Shown here piece after piece: positions 34,215 through 39,840 of a stretch of DNA of 39,840 nucleotides; position 1 is the first letter of the stretch, and every line of letters begins with the position of its first letter. Source of the stretch: Thaumarchaeota archaeon CSP1-1. GTDB taxonomy: Archaea > Thermoproteota > Nitrososphaeria > Nitrososphaerales > Nitrosopumilaceae. The stretch is from contig LDXL01000009.1 in assembly GCA_001443365.1 (NCBI GenBank), forward strand, positions 1-39,840. Direction: 5' to 3'. The notes below the pieces were generated by a model that was not told the DNA's origin, searched no databases, and saw only the letters and a program-made list of their open reading frames with translations. A program made the translations under genes and the position numbers.

Positions 34215-34258
34215 AAAGATGTAGACAGACATGTCTCGATACGTGTATCGGCATCTTT
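34215..34258. other. nested palindromes forming a possible branched stem
   Basis: AAAGATG (34215-34221) and CATCTTT (34252-34258) pair as an outer 7-bp stem. Inside lie two adjacent palindromes, AGACATGTCT (34227-34236) and CGATACGTGTATCG (34237-34250). The whole block could fold as a three-way junction in RNA, or carry two operator sites in DNA. It sits in the gap between the genes at 33884 and 34298. Confidence 0.45.
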
Positions 34259-34297
34259 AATCACCTTTCTCAAACAGTAAAACTGGGCATGGGGTAA

Positions 34298-34924
34298 ATG
34301 AAAATGGATAAAAAAGATTTAAAAGAAAAAATAATTGTTTTAGGCGTAACGGTTGGATTATTTTTTCCTGTTAGAATATTTTTCTCAGCATATGTTTCAG
34401 AGCACTGGCTAGGCAGCTTAGGCGTAATGTCTGCCTTGGCAGTTTTATTGGTTGTGCTCATAAAGAAAAAGAAACTTGGATGGTTTGGCATAATATTTGA
34501 AAAACAGATGAGAAAAACAGTAGGAGGAAAAACTGGTAAATATCTGATAGGTTTTGCAATATTTTTCCTTATTTATTTTGGAGCAACTTTATTTTTTATT
34601 GATAGAGGTAATAATACCTATGTTGATGACAAAGAGATATTTTATTTAGCAATCATGGAAGAAGGAGGCTATAATATCAATGATTTATCTAGCTATGAGT
34701 TAATAGGACCTAAATTAATATCTCAAAAAAATTTACAAAATTTTGAAGTGTTGGGAAATATTGACTATATGTTTTCTATAGCGTATGCTGTAATGAATGA
34801 CATGTCAGATGGATGGCTTGAACATGTTGTTATGGTAATGGTTGTTGAGCAAATTGAGTTAATTGGCCTATTATTCTTCTATAGAAATATTTTCAAGTCA
34901 ACAAAAGTCCAAGTTACAAATTAG
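34298..34924 (+). CDS. four-span membrane protein (paralogue B)
   Basis: 208 residues, homologous to the gene at 17506: shared FFPVRIFF, WLGSLGVMSALAV, GWFGIIFEKQM and DGWLEHVVMVMVVEQIELIG. Hydrophobic segments lie around 12-30, 40-58, 80-100 and 160-195. The loop between (VDDKEIFYLAIMEEGGYNIN) differs from paralogue A. The conserved charged residues within the last membrane pair (D, H, E, E) are notable. It follows the branched palindrome block and is followed by a terminator-like hairpin at 34968. The family is not recognised. Confidence 0.7.
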   Translation: MKMDKKDLKEKIIVLGVTVGLFFPVRIFFSAYVSEHWLGSLGVMSALAVLLVVLIKKKKLGWFGIIFEKQMRKTVGGKTGKYLIGFAIFFLIYFGATLFFIDRGNNTYVDDKEIFYLAIMEEGGYNINDLSSYELIGPKLISQKNLQNFEVLGNIDYMFSIAYAVMNDMSDGWLEHVVMVMVVEQIELIGLLFFYRNIFKSTKVQVTN

Positions 34925-34967
34925 TTCCCATTTTTTTATAATTTTCAAACTATCATTTTATACCGCC

Positions 34968-35000
34968 AAAGTCAATTTTGGGGCAAAAACTGACTTTTTT
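34968..35000 (+). terminator. hairpin plus T run after the 34298 gene
   Basis: AAAGTCA and TGACTTT (34968-34974 and 34991-34997), with an inner TTTTG/CAAAA (34976-34980 and 34984-34988) around GGG, form a strong stem-loop ending in a run of T. It lies 44 bases after the stop at 34924 and could end that transcript. Confidence 0.45.
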
Positions 35001-35066
35001 AGAAAGAGATGAACGACTTATCAGTCCTACGCGCGTCTTATAACTAAAATTTGTTCTGTTTACTTT

Positions 35067-35234
35067 ATGGAACAATTATTTGTCACATGTCCAACATGTG
35101 GGGGAAACAGATTATTTCTGGCAAAATATGACGCACCATTAAAGATCCTAAAGGAGCGTAGTTGGCTAATTTGCAAAGATTGTGATTATCAAGTCCAAAC
35201 AGAAGAATTCAAAAAGTCACTTTTTTGCGTATAA
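35067..35234 (+). CDS. 55-residue zinc-ribbon protein
   Basis: The frame from the ATG at 35067 gives MEQLFVTCPTCGGNRLFLAK, then YDAPLKILKERSWLICKDCD and a short acidic tail. CPTCG and CKDC should bind one zinc. The tail contains a third cysteine (FCV). The TATA-like TTATAAC at 35039-35045 is about 26 bases upstream, so the transcript is probably leaderless. It is a small nucleic-acid-type zinc ribbon with unknown partner. Confidence 0.7.
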   Translation: MEQLFVTCPTCGGNRLFLAKYDAPLKILKERSWLICKDCDYQVQTEEFKKSLFCV

Positions 35235-35283
35235 ATTCAAAGACCCTCTTTTTTTGTCTAAAAATCTAGCCTGCTACGTAATA

Positions 35284-35298
35284 TGTTTAGTATGAACA
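35284..35298 (+). promoter_or_regulatory. inverted repeat TGTTTA-GTA-TGAACA
   Basis: A 6-3-6 inverted repeat upstream of a TATA-like box (ATATAATT, about 35310-35317) that serves the plastocyanin-like gene at 35344. It is the third copy of the element also seen at 3952 and 24659. Its position upstream of the TATA box suits an activator site. Confidence 0.45.
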
Positions 35299-35343
35299 GA
35301 CAAAATCGGATATAATTTAATTAAAAAGTAAACTTGGGCACAA

Positions 35344-36354
35344 ATGGCAATTAGTCTATCAACGCTTTATGTTATGATTCATTTATTAGCAGTTTTTGCA
35401 TTAGCCACAGCTCCGTTTATTTTCTTTAGTGTATATGCAGATGATACTCAAAATGAGTGGAAAATAACTATTCCAAACGGGGCATCAGGTAAAGGACCAG
35501 TACAAGGATTTTCCCCTAATCAATTGCCGGTTTTGGTTGGAGACACTATAGTGTGGGAGAATAAGGACAGTGTTACTCATAGTATAACAAGTGGCGTACC
35601 AGAACATCCAGAACATTCTGGGGTATTCTTTAATCTGGGCGAGGTAGCACCTGGAAAATCTGTTTCACATGTAATGCCAGATACAGATTTTCTAGCATTC
35701 TATTATTTTTGTGAAATTCATCCATGGATGACTGGAAAATTTTTTAATAGTGGTTTGGAAGTTGCACAGCCAGAAACTGATACTGAAATAATAACTAAAG
35801 AAAACAAATACGATTATGGAGACTCGATTACCATCTCAGGTCAAGTTCACAAAGATTTTGCAAAAACAGAGTATATGGTACTAATTTATGATCAAAGTAA
35901 TAATCTAGTCGACATTTCATATGGATATTTTGATGAGAATTCAACTTATTTACAATCAATAAATGCAAATGGCCCTGCTTGGGCAACAAATGGAAATTAT
36001 CAAGTAAAATTGGTATATGGAGTACCAAGTAAAGCATCCCAAACAAGTTTTCAGTTCTCAAGTGAATTAAACGCCCTAGAAACTGAACAATTAATTCCCC
36101 TATGGGTAAAAAACATCGGAGGTTTTTGGTGTAATGATAAAATTGATGACTCGGAATTTGTTAGCGCTGTTCAGTATTTGATTCATGAAGACATTATTCA
36201 TTTAAGAAATATAGTATCTGATACTTCGCCTTCGAATCAAGTCCCAGATTGGGTTAAAAGCAATGCTTGCTGGTGGGCAGATGATAAAATACCTGAGGTT
36301 GATTTTATTTCTGGTATAGAATATCTAGTGAATGTTGGAACAATTAGGGTGTAG
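35344..36354 (+). CDS. plastocyanin-like blue-copper protein with tryptophan modules
   Basis: 336 residues. The N-terminal hydrophobic segment (about 1-32, a signal or anchor) is followed by a cupredoxin domain with type 1 copper ligands H79 (SVTHSI), C123, H126 and M129 (FCEIHPWM). A beta-sandwich follows (about 145-245, YDYGDSITISGQVH), then two tryptophan modules (LWVKNIGGFWCNDKIDDSEF and VPDWVKSNACWWADDKI). Blue-copper proteins are numerous in ammonia-oxidising archaea and probably carry electrons outside the cell; here the protein is also tied to the surface modules seen in the genes at 23741 and 30305. The stop abuts the convergent SWIM gene. Confidence 0.88.
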   Translation: MAISLSTLYVMIHLLAVFALATAPFIFFSVYADDTQNEWKITIPNGASGKGPVQGFSPNQLPVLVGDTIVWENKDSVTHSITSGVPEHPEHSGVFFNLGEVAPGKSVSHVMPDTDFLAFYYFCEIHPWMTGKFFNSGLEVAQPETDTEIITKENKYDYGDSITISGQVHKDFAKTEYMVLIYDQSNNLVDISYGYFDENSTYLQSINANGPAWATNGNYQVKLVYGVPSKASQTSFQFSSELNALETEQLIPLWVKNIGGFWCNDKIDDSEFVSAVQYLIHEDIIHLRNIVSDTSPSNQVPDWVKSNACWWADDKIPEVDFISGIEYLVNVGTIRV

Positions 36355-36594
36355 TTACTTTTCTTTTTTGAATATTCGTATCGCTTCAAGGTGGGAACAA
36401 TTTGCTTTTAGTCCTTTTCCATGATGAAACTTGTAAAAGTTCTTGAATCCCTCACATTCACAGGTTTCAGATGTAACAAAATATGATTTGTTTGGATCTG
36501 TTAACGATTTGATTTGAAAAAGATCTTCTTCGATCTGTATCACGCCTCCACTTTCAACGAGTTTTTTTGCTTTCCTTAGTGTACTTGCACTCAT
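36355..36594 (-). CDS. small SWIM-type zinc-finger protein
   Basis: 79 residues. It has an N-terminal helix (MSASTLRKAKKLVESG), a beta stretch ending SYFVTSETC, and the SWIM pattern C45-x-C47...C66-x-H68 (CEC, then NCSH). SWIM fingers bind DNA or proteins. The last residues are basic (IFKKEK). It ends exactly where the plastocyanin gene ends on the other strand. The ATG start is clear. Confidence 0.78.
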   Translation of the reverse strand: MSASTLRKAKKLVESGGVIQIEEDLFQIKSLTDPNKSYFVTSETCECEGFKNFYKFHHGKGLKANCSHLEAIRIFKKEK

Positions 36595-36699
36595 TATCGA
36601 TCAAAGATTCAGTTGTTTTTTCAAGATATTGATGTTTTGCTAAATATAGACAATCTAAAATAGTGAACAAAAAATCATTTTATTCGAAGGGGAGATTAA

Positions 36700-37035
36700 C
36701 TGTCAGTAGAGAGGAGATTCAACCAAACACCTGGGGATACTAATATTAGCGTTCTAGGATACTTGACTAAAATTGGTACATGGTTAAATCTAAGACAGAT
36801 TACAACTGGTACCCCAGGATCTGACCTAAACAGAGATAGATTAAAAAAAATTATTGATGGGTTTGTTAACAAAGGATTTGTAGAAACAAGGGACAGCGAA
36901 AATCCAAAGGCCAAATTAGAATATAAAATAACAGACAAAGGGAAAAATGCCTTTAGAAAATGTGTCAGTTTTGATCCTGACATTAAATTTGTTTTGGGAT
37001 TACAAGATACAGAATTTTTCCCAACAGGGGACTAG
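36700..37035 (+). CDS. winged-helix DNA-binding protein, probable CTG start
   Basis: The frame is open from CTG at 36700 and continues with TWLNLRQITTGTPGSDLNRD, then LKKIIDGFVNKGFVETRDSE and a beta hairpin and final helix. This is a small winged helix-turn-helix of about 110 residues. The first ATG-like choice, the TTG at 36763, would drop about 20 well-formed residues (SVERRFNQTPGDTNIS). A GGGGAG motif is 7-10 bases before the CTG. The stop overlaps the convergent membrane gene by 4 bases. It is a candidate regulator of the operator pair at 37914-37980. The start codon remains to be proved. Confidence 0.65.
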   Translation: MSVERRFNQTPGDTNISVLGYLTKIGTWLNLRQITTGTPGSDLNRDRLKKIIDGFVNKGFVETRDSENPKAKLEYKITDKGKNAFRKCVSFDPDIKFVLGLQDTEFFPTGD

Positions 37036-37880
37036 TCTATCCACAACATAGAGTACCCGTGTTCTTCTTCAAAGATTAAATCAAGTTTAAAGTACTTTGG
37101 TAACTGGTCCATGATACCAATTAATTTGTTTGATTGAAGTTCTTCGTCATAATCCTTTGCAACACATAACACTCGAAATATTTTATCACGTGATTTAGAT
37201 AATAGAGTAACCAAGTTTTTGATATCAGAAACAGTTACAGTCTTGTCATAAAACTTTACGATAAAATCGCCTTTCTTAGTTGATACTATTCCATCTATTG
37301 TATCACCATTAATTTTTTGATCTAATTTGTATGGAATTTTAGTTTGTTTTTGTTTTGCTTTGCGTTGAATTTCTTTTAGAGTGGGAAATACATGAATTGC
37401 TTCATTTAGAATTTTTTCAACCCTTGTTTGGCCTTCTGGTACTGATGTTTCAAAATTAACCAGATATGATTGACGGATAAACTGTCTTTCTATTGATTCG
37501 AACTCTTGGGTATGTGCTTTTCCTCTGTATGTGACCCATACAAAAAGAAATGATAGTAATGCTATGACTATACCGTTTCCATACATCAACCAAACTTGAG
37601 TAATGTATAGTGCGACTATACCTTCTGCAGGAAAGATATCCTCTGTAAAGGGGATAAATGCAAGAACTGTAATGTCTTTGTCTTGAACATAAATTTCATC
37701 AATATATCCATGCTTGCCAATTTCATCATGAAAATAAAATTGTGACATTGAAATAATTCCAGACAAGGAAGCTAAACCAACTAAAACTATTATAATGCTA
37801 ATTCTGTACCAAGCACCTAATTGTTTAATAGCATTGTCTAGCTTCTCTGCTAAAGATAGATCCTGTGGCCCCTTCGACAC
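37032..37880 (-). CDS. membrane-anchored nuclease-fold-like protein
   Basis: 282 residues. It has two membrane helices (about 24-46 and 96-118) flanking a loop that carries acidic residues (FFAEDI-type region near 77-84), then a charged linker. A C-terminal domain (about 195-282) contains NGDTIDGIVSTKKGDFIVKF, then SDIKNLVTLLSKSRDKIFRV. That pattern (D-G-I-V, then xVK, then an amphipathic helix) resembles the Mrr/PD-(D/E)XK fold, although the usual acidic residue before the lysine seems to be replaced. The start is GTG at 37880. It is divergent from the PIN gene, with two palindromes between them. Confidence 0.6.
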   Translation of the reverse strand: MSKGPQDLSLAEKLDNAIKQLGAWYRISIIIVLVGLASLSGIISMSQFYFHDEIGKHGYIDEIYVQDKDITVLAFIPFTEDIFPAEGIVALYITQVWLMYGNGIVIALLSFLFVWVTYRGKAHTQEFESIERQFIRQSYLVNFETSVPEGQTRVEKILNEAIHVFPTLKEIQRKAKQKQTKIPYKLDQKINGDTIDGIVSTKKGDFIVKFYDKTVTVSDIKNLVTLLSKSRDKIFRVLCVAKDYDEELQSNKLIGIMDQLPKYFKLDLIFEEEHGYSMLWID

Positions 37881-37913
37881 GATGTGATGTCAATATGCCA
37901 ATATTTAACGTGA

Positions 37914-37930
37914 TGTTACAAATTGTAACA
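37914..37930. promoter_or_regulatory. operator-like palindrome 1
   Basis: TGTTACAAATTGTAACA is a perfect 8-1-8 inverted repeat in the divergent space between the genes at 37880 and 38031. A near-identical copy follows at 37964-37980. The spacing between centres (37922 and 37972) is exactly 50 bp, close to five helical turns, so proteins bound at both would lie on one face. The regulator is unknown; the winged-helix protein at 36700 is a candidate. Confidence 0.65.
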
Positions 37931-37963
37931 TGACAAATAAGGTTCTGATCAAAAGTTAAAAAC

Positions 37964-37980
37964 AGTTACAATTTGTAACA
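37964..37980. promoter_or_regulatory. operator-like palindrome 2
   Basis: AGTTACAATTTGTAACA is a 7-1-7 inverted repeat, the same as palindrome 1 apart from the outer pair and the central base. It lies 24-40 bases before the TATA-like box of the PIN gene. Confidence 0.6.
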
Positions 37981-38003
37981 TGATACGTTTGCTTCAAAAT
38001 CGC

Positions 38004-38010
38004 TTTTATA
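38004..38010 (+). promoter_or_regulatory. TATA-like box for the PIN gene
   Basis: TTTTATA is centred about 24 bases before the TTG at 38031, which suits a leaderless transcript. The proximal palindrome ends 24 bases upstream of it. Confidence 0.45.
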
Positions 38011-38030
38011 GTCTAAACTAATGCTTTGTA

Positions 38031-38459
38031 TTGCCAATTAATAATACAGGACAGCCAGTGGTAGTTGATTCTGACATTATCATTAAAGAGATTCAAGAGG
38101 GAAGATCATTAAAACCAATAGCCAAGAGAATTAAAAAACATAAATCAAAAATGGTTATTCCAGAGTCTGTTCTAGGTGAAGTACAAAAGATTACTGGTAA
38201 TCAAACAGATTCAATAATGGATACCATTTACCAGTTTTGCAAGTATCCAATCACACTTGATAAGACTGATGAGATTAATGCTGAATCAGATAGATTAGTT
38301 GCTCAATACAATGAATGTCATCATCCACATAGTTTGATTTTGGCTACAGCAAAGGTAACAGGTTCTGCTCTGGTAAGTTTTGATAGAGAATTCTTAGAGA
38401 CTGCAAAACTAGAAGGGATACAAGCATTTTTGCCTCGTAATTTTGTTAGATGGTGGTAA
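38031..38459 (+). CDS. PIN-domain protein, probable ribonuclease
   Basis: 142 residues. PIN-like acidic positions: D13 and D15 in VVVDSDIIIK, E45 in IPESVL, and D118 in SFDREF. The region NECHHPHSLILATAKVTG aligns with the helix that usually supplies another acidic residue, but here carries H/S instead, so the active site may be incomplete. PIN proteins are typically RNases, often toxins. The gene is followed within 15 bases by the pseudo-receiver gene and seems co-transcribed with it. The start is TTG at 38031; no in-frame ATG lies upstream. Confidence 0.78.
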   Translation: MPINNTGQPVVVDSDIIIKEIQEGRSLKPIAKRIKKHKSKMVIPESVLGEVQKITGNQTDSIMDTIYQFCKYPITLDKTDEINAESDRLVAQYNECHHPHSLILATAKVTGSALVSFDREFLETAKLEGIQAFLPRNFVRWW

Positions 38460-38473
38460 GGAGGAAATATACA

Positions 38474-38818
38474 ATGAAACTGCTTGTGCTAGAACAAAAT
38501 GAACTAGTTTCCAAGATTTATAAAAAAATTTTCGAGGAAAAAAAATATGATGCAGACTATGCAAGAAATGACTTGGAGTGTTTAGAGAGATTTGATAAAA
38601 ATTATGATTATGTTGTATTAGAAAACTCCAATTTAGGCACACTTGAGCAAAAAATTCGAAAAATCAAGCCAGACCAAAAAATACTCTCTTTATCCCAATA
38701 CATCAATTCTGAATGCGCACCTGAGCTTAAAGAGACTAGAGAACTAATCGAGAAACCCTTTGCCGTTTTAACCATGATTAGCAGATTAGAACTAGAGTGC
38801 ACAAATTTGCATAATTGA
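38474..38818 (+). CDS. degenerate receiver-like protein (D to E at the phosphosite)
   Basis: 114 residues with the CheY-like beta/alpha order: MKLLVLEQNELVSKIYKKIF, then YDYVVLENSNLG, KILSLS and LIEKPFAVL. The phosphoacceptor aspartate is replaced by E50 (VVLEN), and the acidic pocket is also altered (LEQN). The lysine (K94) and Ser of the T/S position remain. It is probably a constitutive or non-phosphorylated receiver. AGGAGG (38459-38464) is a strong Shine-Dalgarno 9 bases before the ATG at 38474; it overlaps the stop of the PIN gene, so the two are translationally coupled. This ATG is preferred over an upstream in-frame ATG at 38450. Confidence 0.8.
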   Translation: MKLLVLEQNELVSKIYKKIFEEKKYDADYARNDLECLERFDKNYDYVVLENSNLGTLEQKIRKIKPDQKILSLSQYINSECAPELKETRELIEKPFAVLTMISRLELECTNLHN

Positions 38819-38935
38819 TCTTCCAGATTGGCATATAATTTTTTTATTCAAAAACTTGTTTACGAGAATAACTTTATGATTCAACCTTCATTAAATTATA
38901 AACTTAGAACTAGAGATTAATATTTTTACAAAACA

Positions 38936-39124
38936 CTACTTACACTTTTTCTTATGCTTTCGTAGTTCTTCGGAATAATCAAATTCGGTTCCACAAACTC
39001 TACATTTTTCTTTAGTTTTTTTGTGTGCTTTTTCTTGGTGTTTTTTTAACCGTTCAGAATCAGAAAGTTCTAGTCCACATTCTTTACACTTTGTGCTATT
39101 GGAACCAAAGCTAAATAATCCCAT
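38936..39124 (-). CDS. protein with two C2H2-type zinc fingers
   Basis: 62 residues. Finger 1 is C13-x2-C16 with H29 and H34 (CKECGLELSDSERLKKHQEK). Finger 2 is C41-x2-C44 with H57 and C61 (CRVCGTEFDYSEELRKHKKK), so the last ligand is a cysteine. The N-terminus (MGLFSFGSN) is short. It probably binds nucleic acid. The ATG at 39124 is clear. It is stand-alone. Confidence 0.72.
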   Translation of the reverse strand: MGLFSFGSNSTKCKECGLELSDSERLKKHQEKAHKKTKEKCRVCGTEFDYSEELRKHKKKCK

Positions 39125-39176
39125 AACCTGATTATACTATATCTAATAGAAAAATAGTTCTAGATAGTAAATTAAT

Positions 39177-39293
39177 TTAGGCGTCAAAAATTGTATCGTT
39201 TGAAGATTCATCTGACTTTGGAAGAATTATTCTTGCAGATGTAATCTTGAGCCAGGTTTGTGACTCGCCTGAATAGATTATTCGTGCATTCAT
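39177..39293 (-). CDS. 38-residue hypothetical peptide
   Basis: The frame from the ATG at 39293 encodes MNARIIYSGESQTWLKITSA, then RIILPKSDESSNDTIFDA, with two amphipathic strands. It has a clean start and stop and normal codons. It may be a small strand-rich peptide, or chance. No family is recognised. Confidence 0.4.
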   Translation of the reverse strand: MNARIIYSGESQTWLKITSARIILPKSDESSNDTIFDA

Positions 39294-39408
39294 TTATTAT
39301 TCAATTTTTTATCTAGTAAGAAAATAATACCTTTTATGAAACTGGTAATCTAGACTCGCTGATTCATATTATAAGTTAGCGAGGAACAGAGTAATTAAGA
39401 TAGAATAA

Positions 39409-39840
39409 TCATTCCTGCTCTTTGACAACATTTAATGTCATTGTTGTTCTGATAAATTTCAATTTTCTTATCTTTTTTGTAATTATCTTTTCAAGTTCCT
39501 TATGGTTTTCAGCTTCAATTTTTCCTACAACATCATAGTTACCATAAACTACATCTGCTTCTTTTACCTCAGGAATTTCATTGAGGTCTCGTAGTACAAG
39601 ATCTTCTTTGCCTTGGTCACAATGAATGACAATGTAAGCTTGTGCATCATTTTTTCCCAAAAGGGAGCCCATTAATTTTTCATGGTGTGCTTTAAACAAT
39701 TCCTCTCCTTCTACTTTCATAAGTGTCATTGTAGAACCAATTTTTTCCACCTTCCTAATTTTTTCGGTAATGGTTTGCTTAATTTTTTCATCAGAATCTG
39801 CTTCAAGCTTTGCAATAATGTCGTATAGCCCTAGAGTTCC
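39409..39840 (-). CDS. tandem Lrp/AsnC ligand-binding (RAM) domain protein, 5' part outside
   Basis: The frame continues to the right edge, so the true start is beyond the window; a GTG at 39750 is only internal. The visible 143 residues contain two Lrp/AsnC effector-type units. The first ends in LGLYDIIAKLEADSDEKIKQ, then EKIGSTMTLMKV. The second runs AYIVIHCDQGKEDLVLRDLN, then VVYGNYDVVGKIEAENHKEL and ends RTTMTLNVV. These domains bind amino acids or other small molecules. No helix-turn-helix is visible in this part, though one could lie beyond the edge. It may be a stand-alone sensor. Confidence 0.75.
   Translation of the reverse strand, partial: GTLGLYDIIAKLEADSDEKIKQTITEKIRKVEKIGSTMTLMKVEGEELFKAHHEKLMGSLLGKNDAQAYIVIHCDQGKEDLVLRDLNEIPEVKEADVVYGNYDVVGKIEAENHKELEKIITKKIRKLKFIRTTMTLNVVKEQE

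Noticed and set aside
37485-37505. A reverse-strand GTTCGAATC resembling a tRNA T loop
   Set aside because: It lies inside a convincing coding region and its flanks do not pair.
1-39840. CRISPR array, integrase, transposase or direct-repeat att sites
   Set aside because: No regularly spaced repeats, no recombinase motifs and no flanking tRNA were found in the window.

Overview
The window comes from an AT-rich archaeal chromosome, very probably an ammonia-oxidising thaumarchaeon of the Nitrosopumilus/Nitrosarchaeum type. The evidence is an archaeal EF-2, archaeal PurP, menaquinone genes of the futalosine route, a blue-copper protein fused to repeated envelope modules, a PEFG-type C-terminal sorting signal, TTG/GTG starts directly downstream of TATA boxes (leaderless genes), and many very small zinc proteins. 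No tRNA, rRNA, CRISPR array, insertion sequence or integrase was found, so this looks like ordinary chromosome with a lineage-specific gene set.

Layout. 0-4.4 kb: two tandem ribbon-helix-helix-like proteins, purP, a bifunctional-nuclease-domain protein, a polytopic membrane protein, a DUF5615-type PIN-like protein with a small partner, and a 31-residue membrane peptide. 4.4-7.5 kb: a 597-residue coiled-coil protein with a duplicated N-terminal module, a second coiled-coil protein and two small zinc proteins. 7.5-10.8 kb: EF-2 and a SIS-domain sugar-phosphate protein. 10.8-14.9 kb: two micro-ORFs, a protein with two internal duplications, then mqnD and mqnE facing each other. 14.8-18.2 kb: TPR proteins, a single-domain receiver, a membrane J-domain protein and a four-helix-type membrane protein. 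18.3-22.7 kb: an HD-plus-GNAT fusion, a small DUF5679-type zinc ribbon and a SNF2 helicase. 22.9-31.5 kb: an envelope-rich segment with four to six secreted or anchored proteins (including a roughly 1000-residue secreted helical protein and a zinc metalloprotease), small zinc proteins and one very stable RNA-like hairpin. 31.7-39.8 kb: a TrmB regulator with a histidine kinase, a paralogue of the 17.5 kb membrane protein, a plastocyanin-like protein, a SWIM-finger protein, a winged-helix protein, a membrane-anchored nuclease-fold protein divergent from a PIN/pseudo-receiver operon, and a tandem Lrp-type ligand-binding protein cut by the window edge.

How the genes fit together. Housekeeping pieces are purine synthesis (purP), translation (EF-2), menaquinone (mqnD, mqnE) and chromatin/DNA remodelling (SNF2). 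The rest points to signalling and the cell envelope. At least three secreted proteins share a short tryptophan-rich C-terminal module, and several share a beta-sandwich module, so they probably assemble at the same cell-surface layer. The strongest candidates for something undescribed are: (1) the 36.7-38.8 kb cluster, with two 17-bp palindromes exactly 50 bp apart between a membrane nuclease-fold gene and a PIN/pseudo-receiver operon; (2) the GC-rich 14-bp-stem hairpin at 24.56-24.62 kb; (3) a recurring TGTTYA-N3-TGRACA operator-like element in several intergenic spaces; and (4) the branched palindrome cluster at 34.2 kb.
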